Origin: Epiperipatus broadwayi
Taxonomy: Eukaryota > Onychophora > Udeonychophora > Euonychophora > Peripatidae
Direction: 5' to 3'
Assembly: GCA_028023455.1 (NCBI GenBank)
Contig: JAQFVV010012396.1
Location: 7,728,085 to 7,792,084 of the forward strand
DNA: 64,000 nt
In this document: piece after piece, positions 1 through 14,153 of the stretch
Position numbering within the stretch: position 1 is the stretch's first letter
Layout: each line of letters starts with the position of its first letter
Program-made: the position numbers and the translations under genes
Notes under the pieces: generated by a model
Told to the model about the DNA's origin: nothing
Database searches by the model: none
Seen by the model: only the letters and a program-made list of their open reading frames with translations

Positions 1-77
1 ACATTGACATTAATGTTTATCTTCATCTGATTTCCCCAGAGATTTTACTAAAAATGTCTCTGAATACTTGTTTCTAA

Positions 78-201
78 AAGATAATTCAGTTGTTTTTTCC
101 CTCATGTATCACAGCATCAGCTGGGAAGTGAATATACTAACCCAGGACAACTGCTCTATCGCTGACCTCTCAACCACCAATGCTTGCAAGATAATTCAGT
201 T
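78..201 (-). mobile_element. Short tRNA-like SINE with target-site duplication
   Basis: A body of about 96 bp (92-187) lies between two perfect 14-bp direct repeats, AAGATAATTCAGTT, at 78-91 and 188-201. On the minus strand it begins GCATTGGTGG, like a tRNA acceptor stem and A box. It then has a T-arm-like segment, closes with CTGATGC (pairing with the first seven bases) and runs through ACATGAGGG into an A-run. Duplication plus A-tail indicate retroposition. A second copy lies at 61920-62037. Compared with that copy, this one has extra bases in the T loop and a shortened anticodon arm, so it is not a working tRNA. Confidence 0.8.
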
Positions 202-1346
<1,145 letters not shown>

Positions 1347-1369
1347 GTTCTTAGATTTTCTCCTTTATT

Positions 1370-1787
1370 TAGGCTACCATCTTTATATAATCAGATTTGT
1401 AGTAATATTAATTACTTCAATTTAGATTATAATCAATTTTGTAATGTTATTAAATTTAAATGCCAGATTTGATTGGTTTAACTTGGTTTTGTTTATATAT
1501 ATATTTCTTAAATTGTTTTTTTATTATTATTATTATTTTGTTATGTGTTTTATATTTATCCCTTTTATTTATTTGTTATTATTAATGTCTTAATAATAAT
1601 TGTTTATATGCTGATGTTTAATTTTACTTTAGATTTTAAATGTGTTCATTATCTTTTATTAAAATATGGCACATACTTATATTAATAATTTGTCATTTAA
1701 ACTCATTTATGTATTTATATATTTGTTATGGTGCAATACTGTAATTGGCTTTATGCTGTAGTTTTGTATGGTAAATAAAATGAATTG
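1370..1787 (+). mobile_element. Possible LINE 3' UTR ending in (ATT)n
   Basis: The stretch ends GGTAAATAAAATGAATTG directly against the second (ATT)n array. A polyadenylation-like AATAAA followed by a simple repeat is the usual 3' end of many non-LTR retrotransposons (family knowledge). No coding part is present, so this is a weak inference. Confidence 0.3.
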
Positions 1788-1994
<207 letters not shown>

Positions 1995-2050
1995 GTTTCA
2001 ACAATAGTAAACTTTACTATTATTATTATTATTTTTTTTTTTTTTTTTTT

Positions 2051-5000
2051 AGAGAAAGGCTTTAACACTTTATCATATATGCCTTGAATGTTTATAATAG
2101 TCAAATAATGTCTTTTTTGACTATAGAGGGACCTCTCAAACCTCAATACAAAATAGTGACTTTATAAAAATAAAAATGACCATTTTATCTTTAATGTAAA
2201 TTCCCACTTATATAGGCCAATATGAAGCATCTTGATTTGAGAGCATGAAGCTGTTACTCTCTTTAGTTTTTAAGGCCACTATTTATCATTCACACATTAA
2301 CTCATGTGAAATCTTGTGATTTACAGTGAATCAATATTATGATCTTTTTATTACTGCTGCTCCTGCTCCTGCTGCTACTACTTTCAAAAGAACTTTATTG
2401 CATATATCAAGAAAAAGGTTACATTTATAATTATTATACCCCATGTAGATAAATTTAAGTTAATGTAAACAATTGGAAAATTATAATTGGGGGAGGGGGC
2501 AACAAAAACAAAAGATATGCATGTGGTTTATAAATTTGAGTTTACATTTTTCTATATACCCATCAATTCAGTTTTATACACTGACAAGGCTCTTAGTTCT
2601 CTCTTTTATTAGTCTTTTTTCATGCTATAATTTTGAATGTTGTTGCAATATGGACCAAGTGGCTGTGTACATCTCTTGGGATACAATTTTTTCATCCCTT
2701 AAGTGGAGTTAGTTCCATTTTGTTCCAGAATATATTTGGATGTCTTCTTGGATTATTGTTATATACGAAGGAGCATCTTGTACATCATAGTGAGAATAAT
2801 GTAAAAGTACTTGCTTGATTATTATTATTATTTGTTTTTATGGATGTTTGGCTAATACTTTAAGACTTTCTGATAGAATTTGTATTCTTATCTCTTTTAT
2901 AGACTGTGTATATAAATAATTCTAATCAATGAGTAAAAATCATTGAAATTCCTTATTATTTTTAAGCTATGCTGACTTTATTTTATGAATGTTTCTGCTT
3001 GATATTATAAAGTTACAATAGTTAAGAAGTGAATAAGCAATTCAATGAAGGATTTGTAATAAGTGTTCCTTTTAGCAAACCCATTATAGATTATGCTATA
3101 TAAGTTGCTTATATCAAACTAATTAATTACAATAATGTAAATAATATAATTTGAATTCAACAAAATATTTCCTGCATTATATATAAAATGTAATCTATAC
3201 TATTAAGTGTGCTTTGTAATTCAGAAAGCAAACATTTTATTGAGTTATATTAACAAATCTTAGCCGAATATTTTATCAAATTACTACAACTTAATTTACA
3301 AAATCAAAATAATGAGTGCAAGAAATTTAACACTTATAAATTAAGTTGTAATAGGTTTATATTAATAAATACTGAACAAAAATAACGAAGACTTGTGAGA
3401 GATTGTGAACTGAAAAGTGCCAAATGAGTCAAAAACTGCATCTCGGAAATCGTTTATTTTTTTTCTATATCTTTATTTATGAATTTGAAGTGTGTGTGAT
3501 TAAATAAAAACGTTAAATATATCCAAGATATTTCCCATAGAAAAAAACTGTGAAATTAAATTAATAATATTATATGATTGTATTGGTAATAATATATATG
3601 TTGATTTTTAGTTAAGTTTAAAGTTCATATCCTGCCAAAACTAAGATAATAATCTCTACTCTGATGAATAATAATCGTCAAAGTATTTATCTAAAGAGGA
3701 TGATATTAAATGATTTGAGATAAAGAAATTTGGCTCTTGTAGATGAAGTTGTAGTAATTTTATATTAATAAATACTAAACAAATATAATAAAAATGTGAG
3801 TGGTTGTGATTTAGCTCACCTGAAGAGTGATGGTTTAGTGAAAAATGTATATTGAAGTTATTTACCTTTTTCAGATGTTTTTATTTACATGTTTGAAATG
3901 TCTCTGCAAATTTATTTTGAAAAAAAAAAAGCATCATATTCTCATAAAGTTTTCCAAGTAGTAATTAAGTCAAGATATAATAAATAAAATTAAACTTTTC
4001 TAGTATTATAGAATTAAACGAGGTTGCCATAACTACAGATTAAGATTGTTAATAGCTTAAAAGTTGTTTGTTATCATCTACATTTATAAAAAAACCTATT
4101 AAAGCCTTGAGTAATTAGCTTTATTGTCTTATAAGATAAACAGGATGAACAACAAGCAAATCTCAATGCTATTTATAATTCTATGTATATACTTTTTGTT
4201 TTTGGAAAATCAGTATACAGCTTATAGTTAACAATAAACTGGAACCATTTGAATTGCATTATAATACATTAATATTTTAATAATTATTTCAATAACCACC
4301 ATTATTGCAGATATAATAATAATGATAATTTATATATAGATTTGATCAGGCATTCTGTTTATAAATATAATCATATAGGTGAGTATTTATTTATATGCAG
4401 TTTAATTTTCATCAGAATTTAAAAAGCTATAGAATACCTGTCATATGTTCATATACTATGATTATTTTTTGATAATCTTTAATGTCTCCAGTATTTAGCT
4501 GTAATTTATGGCCAAGCTATGATATCGTAATATGCTTACGACTGCATTGCCTCAATCAAAGATAACTCTATATTGTCAGTAGTTTTTTTTATCAACTCTT
4601 TTGAGAGATAATGGATGACATATTTTTTGTTTTATAAAAATTTATGTTTTGCTGTACAAATATTATTTGATTTCTATTGTTAGTCTTCTTGATTTATAGA
4701 TGTATTAAACATCTATCTAATGATAAGTGGCTATTAATTAGTTATAAGAGGTGATTATTTAAAATGATATGATTGAACAAGATAGTTAATATTAATTTAT
4801 TTTAAAAATCTTTATCTTAATAATCATATGCTTCTGATCTAGATGCTTCCATTAATATACTAAGCTGGTCTAATCACTTTTTAATCTGATACTTCTGTGG
4901 TCACGTTAAAAAAATTCTGTCTGACAACTTTATATTTATTCATATTTATTAATTTCTATAAGTCAATGTGGAAGTTAATCAACATTCTATATCCTTTTTA

Positions 5001-5100
5001 AGTTTAAATGAATTTTTTTCTGTATGTAAGTGTACTAAACAAATTAAAAAATAATAACCACAGTCTTTTACTTTTAAAATATCCCATTAATTTCAATATC
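2051..5100. other. AT-rich DNA, no gene seen
   Basis: Mostly featureless. A small CTG/CTA-rich stretch at 2345-2385 precedes AAGAACTTTATTGC, which on the minus strand reads as an AATAAA-type 3' end running into a simple repeat and may be a LINE tail. The short open frames at 2473-2818 have no recognisable domain. Confidence 0.45.
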
Positions 5101-5582
5101 TATACAAAACACATCCTCTTTTTCTTTATAAATCTTGTTTTATTATATGAACTATTATAAAATAAAGAAATAACATTTCAACGTTTGGACTATATTATTT
5201 TGTAGTCTTTATCAAGGAACAACTAAAAAATATAAAAAAACAACAAACAATAAATACAAATATGCCAAAATACATATAATAAATACAAATACCTCTTAGC
5301 TTAAAACTCTTCTAAAAAACAATCTTAACTTAATGACTAAATAAATGTAATAAAAAGTTAACATTGTTTGTTAGAAGAGTTTTAAAGTAAAAGGTATTTG
5401 TGTTTGTTATATATATTGTGGAGTATTTGTATTTATTGTTTTTTATGTATTTTTTAGTTGTTCCTTGGTGAAGACAATAAAAGAATATAGTCAAAATATT
5501 GGAGTGTTTGTTATTTATTTATTTTATAACAGTTTATATAATAAAACACAATTTATAAAGAAGAAGAGCATGTATTTTGTAT
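5101..5582. mobile_element. Fold-back element, about 230-bp inverted arms
   Basis: The left arm (5101 to about 5330) is complementary to the right arm (about 5350-5582), starting TATACAAAA at both outer ends. Both arms hold a block with GGAACAACTAAAAAAT and an AACGTTTGG / AATATTGGAG segment, the kind of sequence common in 3' regions of Penelope-like elements, but no coding sequence. Identity between arms is moderate, so the insertion is old. It may be an inverted pair of element ends. Confidence 0.7.
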
Positions 5583-5861
5583 AAGTGTACTACTACTATT
5601 CAGGTAAGTCAGAATATTCTTTTTTTTGCATTTTAATTATTAGCTATAATTCTCTAAATTATGGAAGCAATACTATAAAAAAAATCAGAATGTAAACAAA
5701 ACCTTCCCATATACTATAGTGTTGAAACTAATGGTCAGATAATATCTTTGTTGAGAAATGTTTGTATTATCCTTCAAAGATGGACTATCTTTCTGATTTT
5801 TAATAATAAAAGATAAAGCCTTAGCCAAAAAATATCAGAATAATTCAAAGAATGTATTAAC

Positions 5862-5985
5862 ATCAATAATTATGTGCTTATAACGCTCTTTAAAGAAGTT
5901 ATATATATCAAATTTATTTAAGCTTAGCGCTTTCAAAGCTATATATAACTTCTTTAACGAGCGTTATAAGCACATAATTATTGAT
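5862..5985. mobile_element. Small hairpin (MITE-like) element
   Basis: The arms start ATCAATAATTATGTGCTTAT on each strand and are nearly perfectly complementary over about 45 bp, with an AGCGCT-containing loop. A diverged half copy lies at 35607-35680, which shows that it is a dispersed family. No clear target duplication was found. Confidence 0.75.
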
Positions 5986-5989
5986 ATTA

Positions 5990-7280
5990 TATAATTTATG
6001 AGAAGTTTATAAACAAATTTTCATTACAGAATGTATTACCATGAATCTTGCTTATGTTCATTCAAATAGCCTGTTATTTTATGTCTTTACTGGACATAGC
6101 ATACTATTTATCCTTATAAAATAAAGCTTTCATGAACTTTACTAAAAGACATTATGTATGCCATAATAAGTAAACACTTTCCTTTAGTGATCACTTAGCT
6201 TCATAAAGTTATTCTTTTATACAACTTTATTTATTTTGTGTTTCATGTGATTCATGATAATAGTTAAAATCATTGCATGTTACAATCTTTTGATCTTAAA
6301 CTATAAATAGTTTTTTCTTCTTAAACAGTAATGGACTTGCATCATATTAATTTTTTTTTTCATAGTTTGTATATGAACATTTAATTTAGATTAGCTTGAA
6401 ATCTTTACTCTCTAGCTAATGGTAGATAAATATTTATTTACTAAACAGTACAAAATAGCTAACAAAGATGACTATAAGTCAGATAAATTGAAATAAAAAT
6501 TCTGACCCTATGATCTGAATACATTTTCAAGGTTTACTGAACCTGGATCAGAGATTGTCTATTGTAGGTAAATACAGTAACCCCTACATCATGACACTTT
6601 CCCAGAATGATTCTTAGATAAGTCTAAGCCACAAAGAAGATGATTAAGAGTTTCTTTTAGTAATAAATTTTACTTTAGATCTTCTTATGACAGAAAAGAA
6701 TATTCATTAAAATAACAGCTAACAGATTGCTGGTATTATTGTTTAGAAATGTATATCTTTTCTCATGATATCCTCCAGCTTTGTTTGATTCCACATCATT
6801 TAAAGCTACCTGCTATGAAGGAATTTGGTAGTAGAAATATAGCATTGTAAAGAATTGGAATCATTATAAAAGATAAATTATACAATTTTACTAAACTATT
6901 TGATTCTGAATTAATTCTTTTTGTATTTACAAAAAAAAATTGATCTGATGTACAATTTTGGATTCTATCAAATCATTAGAATAGCAAATAGTATGTGATG
7001 TAAGTCTTTTAAAGCATTGTGTGAGTTATCTTTCCTGTGGCACACAACAAATGTTCCCTTTAAGTCTTGACTGTCCACTTGGACTTGAAATAAATTTCAT
7101 AATACTTTTTTCCCACTAATAATATAAAGTTATATTTTTGATATTTAAATGTTAGTTTATAATATACAAAGAAAAAAGAGAGTGATTAAAATAAATTTTG
7201 GCAAGGTAAAACACATTTATGAACCCAGCGCAGGTAAAAAAATGATTAATATATATATATATTTAAGTACAAATATATTA
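5990..7280. other. AT-rich DNA, nothing recognised
   Basis: No open frame longer than about 60 codons with recognisable content and no further repeat that I could match. Confidence 0.4.
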
Positions 7281-7284
7281 TATA

Positions 7285-8540
7285 TACTTTTAAGTCAGAT
7301 TGGCTTATGGTCAACATGTGTATGACAACAAAATTGGCAAACAAAGGTCTGAACATGCCATCATCAGTTTCAATGATATGGAAAGCTGAAGAGTTGGAGA
7401 GAAAAAAATTGAAGTCTGTCTATTAAAGTTTTAAGATTTGATACCTTAATATAAACTGAGCACTGATTATATATATGTGTGTGGATGATATAATTTGTAC
7501 CAACTGATGAGGGCTGGTTCAACATGAAATCATATATTGGAAATCATAATGTAATATAATGAGCATGCTAATAGCTCTAAATAAGATTTTTTTTTGATAA
7601 ATGCTGCAAGAGAAAACATTAAAAATCTCTATCTAGAATTATCTCTATCCCCAAATCAGTTTCAAAGCTAATAATTCTCATCAGTGAGGCACTAGAACAT
7701 TTAAACACTAGATATAAAATACAAACTCAAGCCCCACATTTATTGAATACTTAACTATTAAGTAGAAAATGTGAAATTTTCGGATATCTATATGTCTGCA
7801 AATCCAACTAACTTAAATAGTCATATGAGACTGAACTAAATTCAGATACACCACATATTAATAGCCTTAAAAGCCAAACTATAATAGTAAGGAAACCAAG
7901 TCATACATCACATGACTTAATTAGCTGGTGCTTGCCTTACAAATGTAATATAATGAGCATGTAGCATTAATATTAAGTCACATGATGTATTATTTGGTTT
8001 CCTTACTATTATAGTTTAGCTTTTAAGGTTTTACCAATGTTATATTCTAAGGCTATTAATATATGGTATATCTGAATTTAATTCAATCCCATATAGCTAT
8101 TGGACTTGAAGACATATAGATATCCAAAAATTTCAGATTTTCTGCTTAATAGTAAAGTATTCGATAAATGCTGGACTTGACTTTGTATTTTAGATCTAAT
8201 GCCTGAATGTCCTAGCGCATCACTGATGAGAGCTATTCAAAACCAATTTGGAGATAGGGATAATTCTAGATAGAGATTTTAAATGCTTTCTTCTGCGGCA
8301 TTTATCGAAAAAAGCTTGTTTAGAGCTATTAGCACTCATTATATTACATTTGTAAGTACAAGCTAATTAAGTACTTGATGTATAATTTGGTTTCCTTACT
8401 ACATTGGAAATCATTTATTTTTTTCGCGTGTCTTGTCGGTTGTATAAGATGGAGTGAATGGCTGAAGGGAATTCGAAAGTCTGAGTTCAAATATTTAAAA
8501 TAGTCTTAATAACTATGCCAAGTCAGTTATAAATTAGATT
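7285..8540 (+). mobile_element. F2 repeat copy (F2a), split by an insertion
   Basis: The two halves (7285-7547 and 8403-8540) match the F2 units at 41.6-42.8 kb and 47.2-47.6 kb. The left half contains an intact hammerhead-type core: CTGATGA, a stem II with GGTT loop, then GAAA at about 7505-7530. Its stem III and stem I partners were separated by the F1a insertion. The copy sits between (AT)n-rich stretches, as other F2 copies do. No protein coding. Confidence 0.75.
7548..8402. mobile_element. F1a ribozyme-type repeat, head-to-head, nested in F2a
   Basis: An 855-bp insertion flanked by the perfect 12-bp duplication ATTGGAAATCAT (7536-7547 and 8403-8414). The two halves are inverted copies of one sequence, joined near 7940. 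Each half has a decayed hammerhead core: on the minus strand CTGATGA at 7684-7678 with GAAA at 7673-7670, and on the plus strand CTGATGA at 8223-8229 with its GAAA box mutated. The segment around 8040-8215 aligns with F1b (about 15560-15760) and F1c. Non-coding. Confidence 0.8.
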
Positions 8541-9467
8541 CATACTCTCAATTATTTATTACACACACACACACATATATATATGATTCAAAAAAGATTA
8601 AGTGTAATAATTTTACAAATGATTTCTCCTTAATATTTTTTTTAAAAAAAAATTAGATCTATTTCTTTAAAAATCTGGTTTTATATTTAACTGCATCATT
8701 AAAAAGTATCTTTGATCAGTGAATCATTGACCTATGTAATTTATAAGTCTATTACCTGATCAATCATTCTAGTCATAACAACAAAATGCTACTTTAATGG
8801 TATTATCTTTCACAAAACTTTTTTTTAAATATCCCTTAGCTTTTAAAAAGTTACACAAGATTTTTTTTCTGGTTATTTTTTTTAAATATGTTGTAAATGT
8901 AGATAAAGAGATTAAAGCAATAAGTGCAACTGTTCAAAGAGATAACAAATATTTCACGTATTGATAATGTAATATTTTGATGCATTTTACTACCACATGA
9001 GTTATGTATATGAGTGCTCACTGTTCAATCGCAAATTGAGGTATCTAAAAAATAGGATACTATGACGAAATAACAACTCTTAATCAATTTTGTATTCGGA
9101 TTAGATAATAAATTTTAATACAATTTAGTGATTAAAGCTACTTTATAAAATAAAGTTTTAAAAAAATTAAATTGTAATATTCAGCTTAATCCATTATTTT
9201 TATTTTCGGAATTCTTTCCCTTTTTAAGTTGTCTGCAGATAGAAGAAGTAAGCAAATGATAGTATTTGACTGTCAGCAATGTCTGTTTGCTAGCATGGTA
9301 ATCACAATTTATTCTAGAATCTTGAATTTAGAATCTTAACTAGCCTAGCTTAATTTTAAAGAATTTTTAATATTAATTAAAGACAACAGAACTATGGTGA
9401 TATATATATATATATTACAATAACAAATTAACCAATCACTTTTTTCTTTAAAATGTATATGTTCTTC
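8541..9467. other. AT-rich DNA with (CA)n/(TA)n
   Basis: A short (AC)n(AT)n run at 8560-8583 and (TA)n near 9400-9413. No coding sequence seen. Confidence 0.5.
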
Positions 9468-11968
9468 ACTTCTTTTCAAAAACTTGATTTCCATATATTA
9501 TCTATATGAATATATATATAATCACATATTATACATTTCCAACATTTCAACTGTTTTTGTTTCATCATTATAGTCATTTTCAAGGACCTATAACAAAAAA
9601 ATATGCATCTCTACATAATACTCTAAATACAAATATTTTTCATATATTAAACATGACCACATCGAATTCACAATAACAAACCATATTAATTATATATTAT
9701 TATATTTTACTTACATCTTCCTCCATCTTTTCCCTTTATTATAAAACTTCCTTTTTACATATGAAGTATAAATTTTCAAAAAAAAAATTAGAAACCATCT
9801 AAAACACCAATAAACAAAATACTATTTAAATCCATTTAGCCCACCCCTAATTACAAATTTATTCCTCCTTTAACTATTTTATCTAACTTCCATATCAATT
9901 ATCTACAATTCCTATCTATATCCATTTACTTCTGTTTCTAATCACGACTCAATCCTTTTTTCTTTTGAAAAATATACAGTATCTATACTTTTAAATCTAT
10001 TAAAAAACTAATATAAATTATTTCTCTATCCTTTAACAATTTATTTAAATACTATTTAAACATTCCATAATAATTACATTTTATTTAATATTCCTATCTA
10101 ACACCATTAATCCTATTTAAATCAGGTTTATATCTTTTTATGTAAAAATATTTTTTTACCATCCTTTCTCTATAGTTTTTAATCTTTTCCAATATTGTAA
10201 TATCAATTCTTTACAATGTATATATACATTGGAATTTCTATCATTTTAAATGTTGTTTAAATCTAGTTTTTAATCTATTTTTTGTTATACCATATATATA
10301 TATATATTTTTCCTCCCTCTTACAATTAAAATCTTCTATAATATAAATTCCATTCATTTTTTCTATTTTTTGATATTCTGTTTCACTAATTAAATTTCCT
10401 AAATTAAATTTTTTTTTATATATAGGTTTAAGAAATTATCTACTTTCCTCCTTATATTTATGACTTATGTTCTTCATAATCTTTTTAATCTCAACAAATG
10501 TACTTTTTGAAACATTATAACTACTATATATTATATTCTGTATATCTTTCTTATTATTCCTCTTCCTTATTATTTGTGTAATATTTTTATCACATAATTT
10601 ATCAATAACTTTAACAGGATAATCATTTCTTATACCTTCCTCCTTTATATTATTAATTTTTTTTTTAAATAATTTTTCTTCATAACATAAATTTATTGCT
10701 CTATTTATCTTATTACTAATAATATTTATTTTATGTTCATACTCAATATCTGATCCCAATTACATAATCCATAAAAAGTATCTTTTCTAAACACACTTGT
10801 TTAAATATCAACCTTTTAATTTATAATCTTTTTTATTGTAACATCCTTATAATTTATTACATTTTTTTTTACTTTCCATCATAAATTTAATATTATCATC
10901 AATTGAATTAATATACTTAACAAAATTTTCTGATTTTCTATCATTTCCATTGAATACTAAAAAATAATCATCCACATATCTAACACAAAATACAGAATTA
11001 TATTTTGTATTACAAAAATATTTTTTTCCAAAATCATTCATAAATATAGAAGCTAACAATCCACCAAACTATTTCCCATATTCAAACCCTTACATTACTT
11101 GTTATATATATTATTAAACACAAATACCACATCTTTACAACATATATTTAGTATATCATATAATTGATGACATTCCATTTTTATATTTTTATTATTATCT
11201 TTAATGTACATTTCCATAGTTATTTCAAATGCTTTAAATGGCTCTATATCTGTATACATACCATAAACTATATATCACATTTAACAAAAAATATAATCTT
11301 ATAATTATTTCTCTCTAAAAAGAAATTCAAAACCTTAACAAAGTCATTTGAATTACTCACATTATCATATTTTTTTATTTCCCCATATTTTTTAAATTTT
11401 TTATTATATAACCATTTCGATATATCTACACTACTAATAATAGGTCTTAATGGTATCCCTGATTATGTATCTTTAGTACTCCATATATTCTGCCATCTTT
11501 AAAATTCATTCTTTTCAATCTGAATATATCTACCTTATGAATATAGTTCTTTTCATACATGTTAGTTATAATTCTATTAATTATTTTATTTTTTTCTATT
11601 TCTTCATTCTTTCTAATTCTTTCAAAACAATCATCTTTTAATAATTTTTTCATTTTATCATTATATTTATCCTTCATAATAATTACCATATTATTATGTC
11701 TTATTTCCTTTCAAAAAACAATACATCCTTATAAATACACATTTAATTTCATTAATAATTTCACTTTCATATTTATTTTCATATTTATATATTATTATTA
11801 TATTTCATTTTATATTCCAATTATTCCATCCTATAATTAAACTCTTTCAACATCATATCATACTTCCAATCATTTTTATTATCATTATTCATATTAATAT
11901 TATGATTAATTTCTTCAATTTTTTCAATTAATAATTTCTTTTTTGGTTCAATTTCAAAAATCTTTATA
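9468..11968 (-). pseudogene. Penelope-like retrotransposon, copy 1 (RT + GIY-YIG), decayed
   Basis: A minus-strand PLE. In sense order, 11689-11447 holds the RT N-terminal part, ending in YGVLKIHNQG (normally YGVPKIHK.G). 11059-10847 holds the RT palm with the catalytic YVDD box. 10759-10436 is the post-RT linker. 10435-10094 holds the GIY-YIG endonuclease: GIYII, then YIYGITKNRLK and a C-terminal KRYKPDLNRINGVR before the stop. The 3' UTR ends at about 9468 with AAGTTTTTGAAAAGAAG. PLEs reverse-transcribe at nicked target DNA using these two domains. Several frameshifts and stops make it inactive. The 5' end stops at about 11968, where copy 2 begins in the opposite direction. Confidence 0.85.
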
Positions 11969-12488
11969 AAGAGAAAGAGTTTTTGTTAAATAAGGTTAAA
12001 GAGATATATGAAAAATTAAGAACATTAATAAATTTAAAAGAGGAAAATATGTTAAGAAATTGTTATATATATATATAATGAAAAATTATAAAGATATAAT
12101 AAGGATATGACATAATAAAAAATTAAGATAATTTATGCTAAACAAAATATGTATTTATTTAAGAAAAATACAAATAATAAAGATAGTATTAATAGAATAA
12201 AAAGTAGTAATAATTATAATAAAAATAATTTTATAATTAATATTTGAAAAAAATGAGAAAGAGATTTTGGAGAAAGGTTTAAAGTAGGTACTAAAAATAA
12301 ATAGTAATGTTAAAAAGGAGATTTTTTGAAATTGAAGCAAAAATAAATTATTCATTGATAAAATTGAAGAAATTAATCATAATATTAATATGAATAATGA
12401 TAATAAAAATGATTGGAAATATGATATGATGTTGAAAGAGTTTAAATATAGGATGGAAAAATTGGAATATAAAATGAAACATAATAAT

Positions 12489-13919
12489 ACTGGGGAACAA
12501 AATTTTTGTTGCATCTATAAAAACACTTGTTCTTACTTAATTTGAGTGTGCTGATCTCAAAACTGACCTTAGTTTTTCTCTATCAGCTACAGTATTTTGG
12601 CAATTTAAGATTTTAGGTTTTCATCTTATTGTAAAATTTTCAACATTTAATTTAACATAATGAAGTAGAATGTCTTCTTGGGCATCATCTTTGTGAAAAT
12701 ATAATAATTTATATAATGCAGTAAAGACACTAATACACTAAAAGATATGATTGCATCAGAATTTGTCTACAATTTCAAAATAAAACACATTAAAACACTT
12801 ATTTTAATCATAAAATTTGTGCAAAACTTATTTAAATTCTATTCAGGCAAAAATTTGCATTTGTGTACATGTTGAGGACAATCTTGTTTGATGCTCCAGC
12901 ATTAGTCTGCCATCATATTTCTATCCTATCATCCCTGATAATGCTCTTCCATCATCTTCAGATATTTATGAAAGCATTATCCCTGCTCCTCACTAACAGC
13001 TCCAAGATTTTTGGCAAACTTATCAAGGTGACTGTTCAGGAAGTGAATCTTAATGCTCATGTTACATCCAATGTTGTGGAAAGCCAACAGCATCCTTTGA
13101 AACAAAAGTTCATAGTTTTCTGTTTTTTTGTTGCCAAGAAAGTTCTTTGTAACTGCCATGAAAGACTGCCATGCTGCTTTCTTCTCATTATTCATCTTTC
13201 AGGAAAAGCAGAAATAATATGTTGAAAGCATTCACTTTCTCTATCCAAAGCCTGAAAAAACTGCTTCATTAAGCAAATTTGATGTGAAGTGAGGAGGAAA
13301 TGATCCTGTCCCAATTAACTATAGGTCCATTCACAATATTTTGCATTCCTACTTCCAGAGCTTCATGTTCAGCCACTTCATCTGTGTCCAGTGTTTCTTC
13401 TGAGCTCAGCTGTTCCACACATACAGAAAGCAAGGATACTTTGTGAAACCTCTTTGTTGTCCTAGCAGGAAATTTACCATTCTAAGATTTACACAAATAT
13501 CCAGTTATGCTCCTCATACGTTGAAGTGTGTAACAGCCACTTATATAACAGAAGGTGTCAGGACTATTTTTCCATTTATGCCTATTTGAAGAAGCCATGA
13601 TTCAATTTAAAACAAAATAAAAAGGTGTTTTTATCAGATAATAATTTTTTTACATTTAAAAACAACTATAATTATGTAAAAGTGATGTTTGTAAAACATT
13701 AATTGCCTTGTGATTATGTTCAATCCAAGAGTCATTGCCCTTTAACTCCAATTTGAAAACCAATGCATGTCATTAACTGTAACAAAAAGAAATTAAAATG
13801 CATAAAAACTAGAGCATGCACCAAAAAATGGATTTCAGACTTGGAATCAGCTCAGAAATATATAGAAAAAGTTCTAAAATCTTATGCAACAGAAAATGAA
13901 AAAAAAATTGTTGCTCAGT
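12489..13919 (-). mobile_element. Terminal-inverted-repeat element inserted in PLE copy 2
   Basis: The left end ACTGGGGAACAAAATTTTT and the inverted right end ACTGAGCAACAATTTTTTTT form imperfect terminal repeats. Comparison with the uninterrupted PLE copy 1 defines the insertion: PLE sequence stops at ATAATAAT before 12489 and resumes at TAATGAATATAAATATG after 13919. The target duplication is short, perhaps TAAT. The element carries one broken minus-strand gene (12844-13597) between long non-coding ends. I cannot assign it to a named DNA transposon superfamily. Confidence 0.65.
12844..13597 (-). pseudogene. Broken copy of a multicopy invertebrate gene family (unknown function)
   Basis: The sense strand starts MASSNRHKWKNSPDTFCYIS at 13597, then jumps after an internal deletion to a segment with VNWDRIISSSLHIKFA. 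A frameshift leads to MKQFFQALDRESECFQ, a second frameshift to EKKAAWQSFMAVTKNFLGN (13195-12977) and then HFLNSHLDKF and GAVSEEQG. Stops interrupt the remaining EEHYQG, NMMAD and KFLPE motifs. I recognise this motif order from uncharacterised, highly multicopy invertebrate proteins (recollection, not a search). The full protein is several times longer, so most of the middle is missing. Its place between inverted terminal repeats suggests that the family travels on, or is itself, a transposable element. Confidence 0.65.
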
Positions 13920-14153
13920 GTAATGAATATAAATATGAAAATAAATATGAAAGAGAAATTATTAATGAAATTAAATGTATATTTATAAGGATGTATTGTT
14001 TTTGAAAGGAGATAAGACATCTAGTATGGTAATTATTATGAAGGATGAATGTAATGGTAAAATGAAAAAAATTATTGGAAGATGATTGTTTTGAAAAAAT
14101 TAAAAAGAATGAAGAAATAGAAAAAAAAAATAATTAATAGGATTATAACTAAC

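Noticed and set aside
12863-13225. 120-codon plus-strand frame
   Set aside because: It is the antisense shadow of the broken minus-strand gene at 12844-13597.
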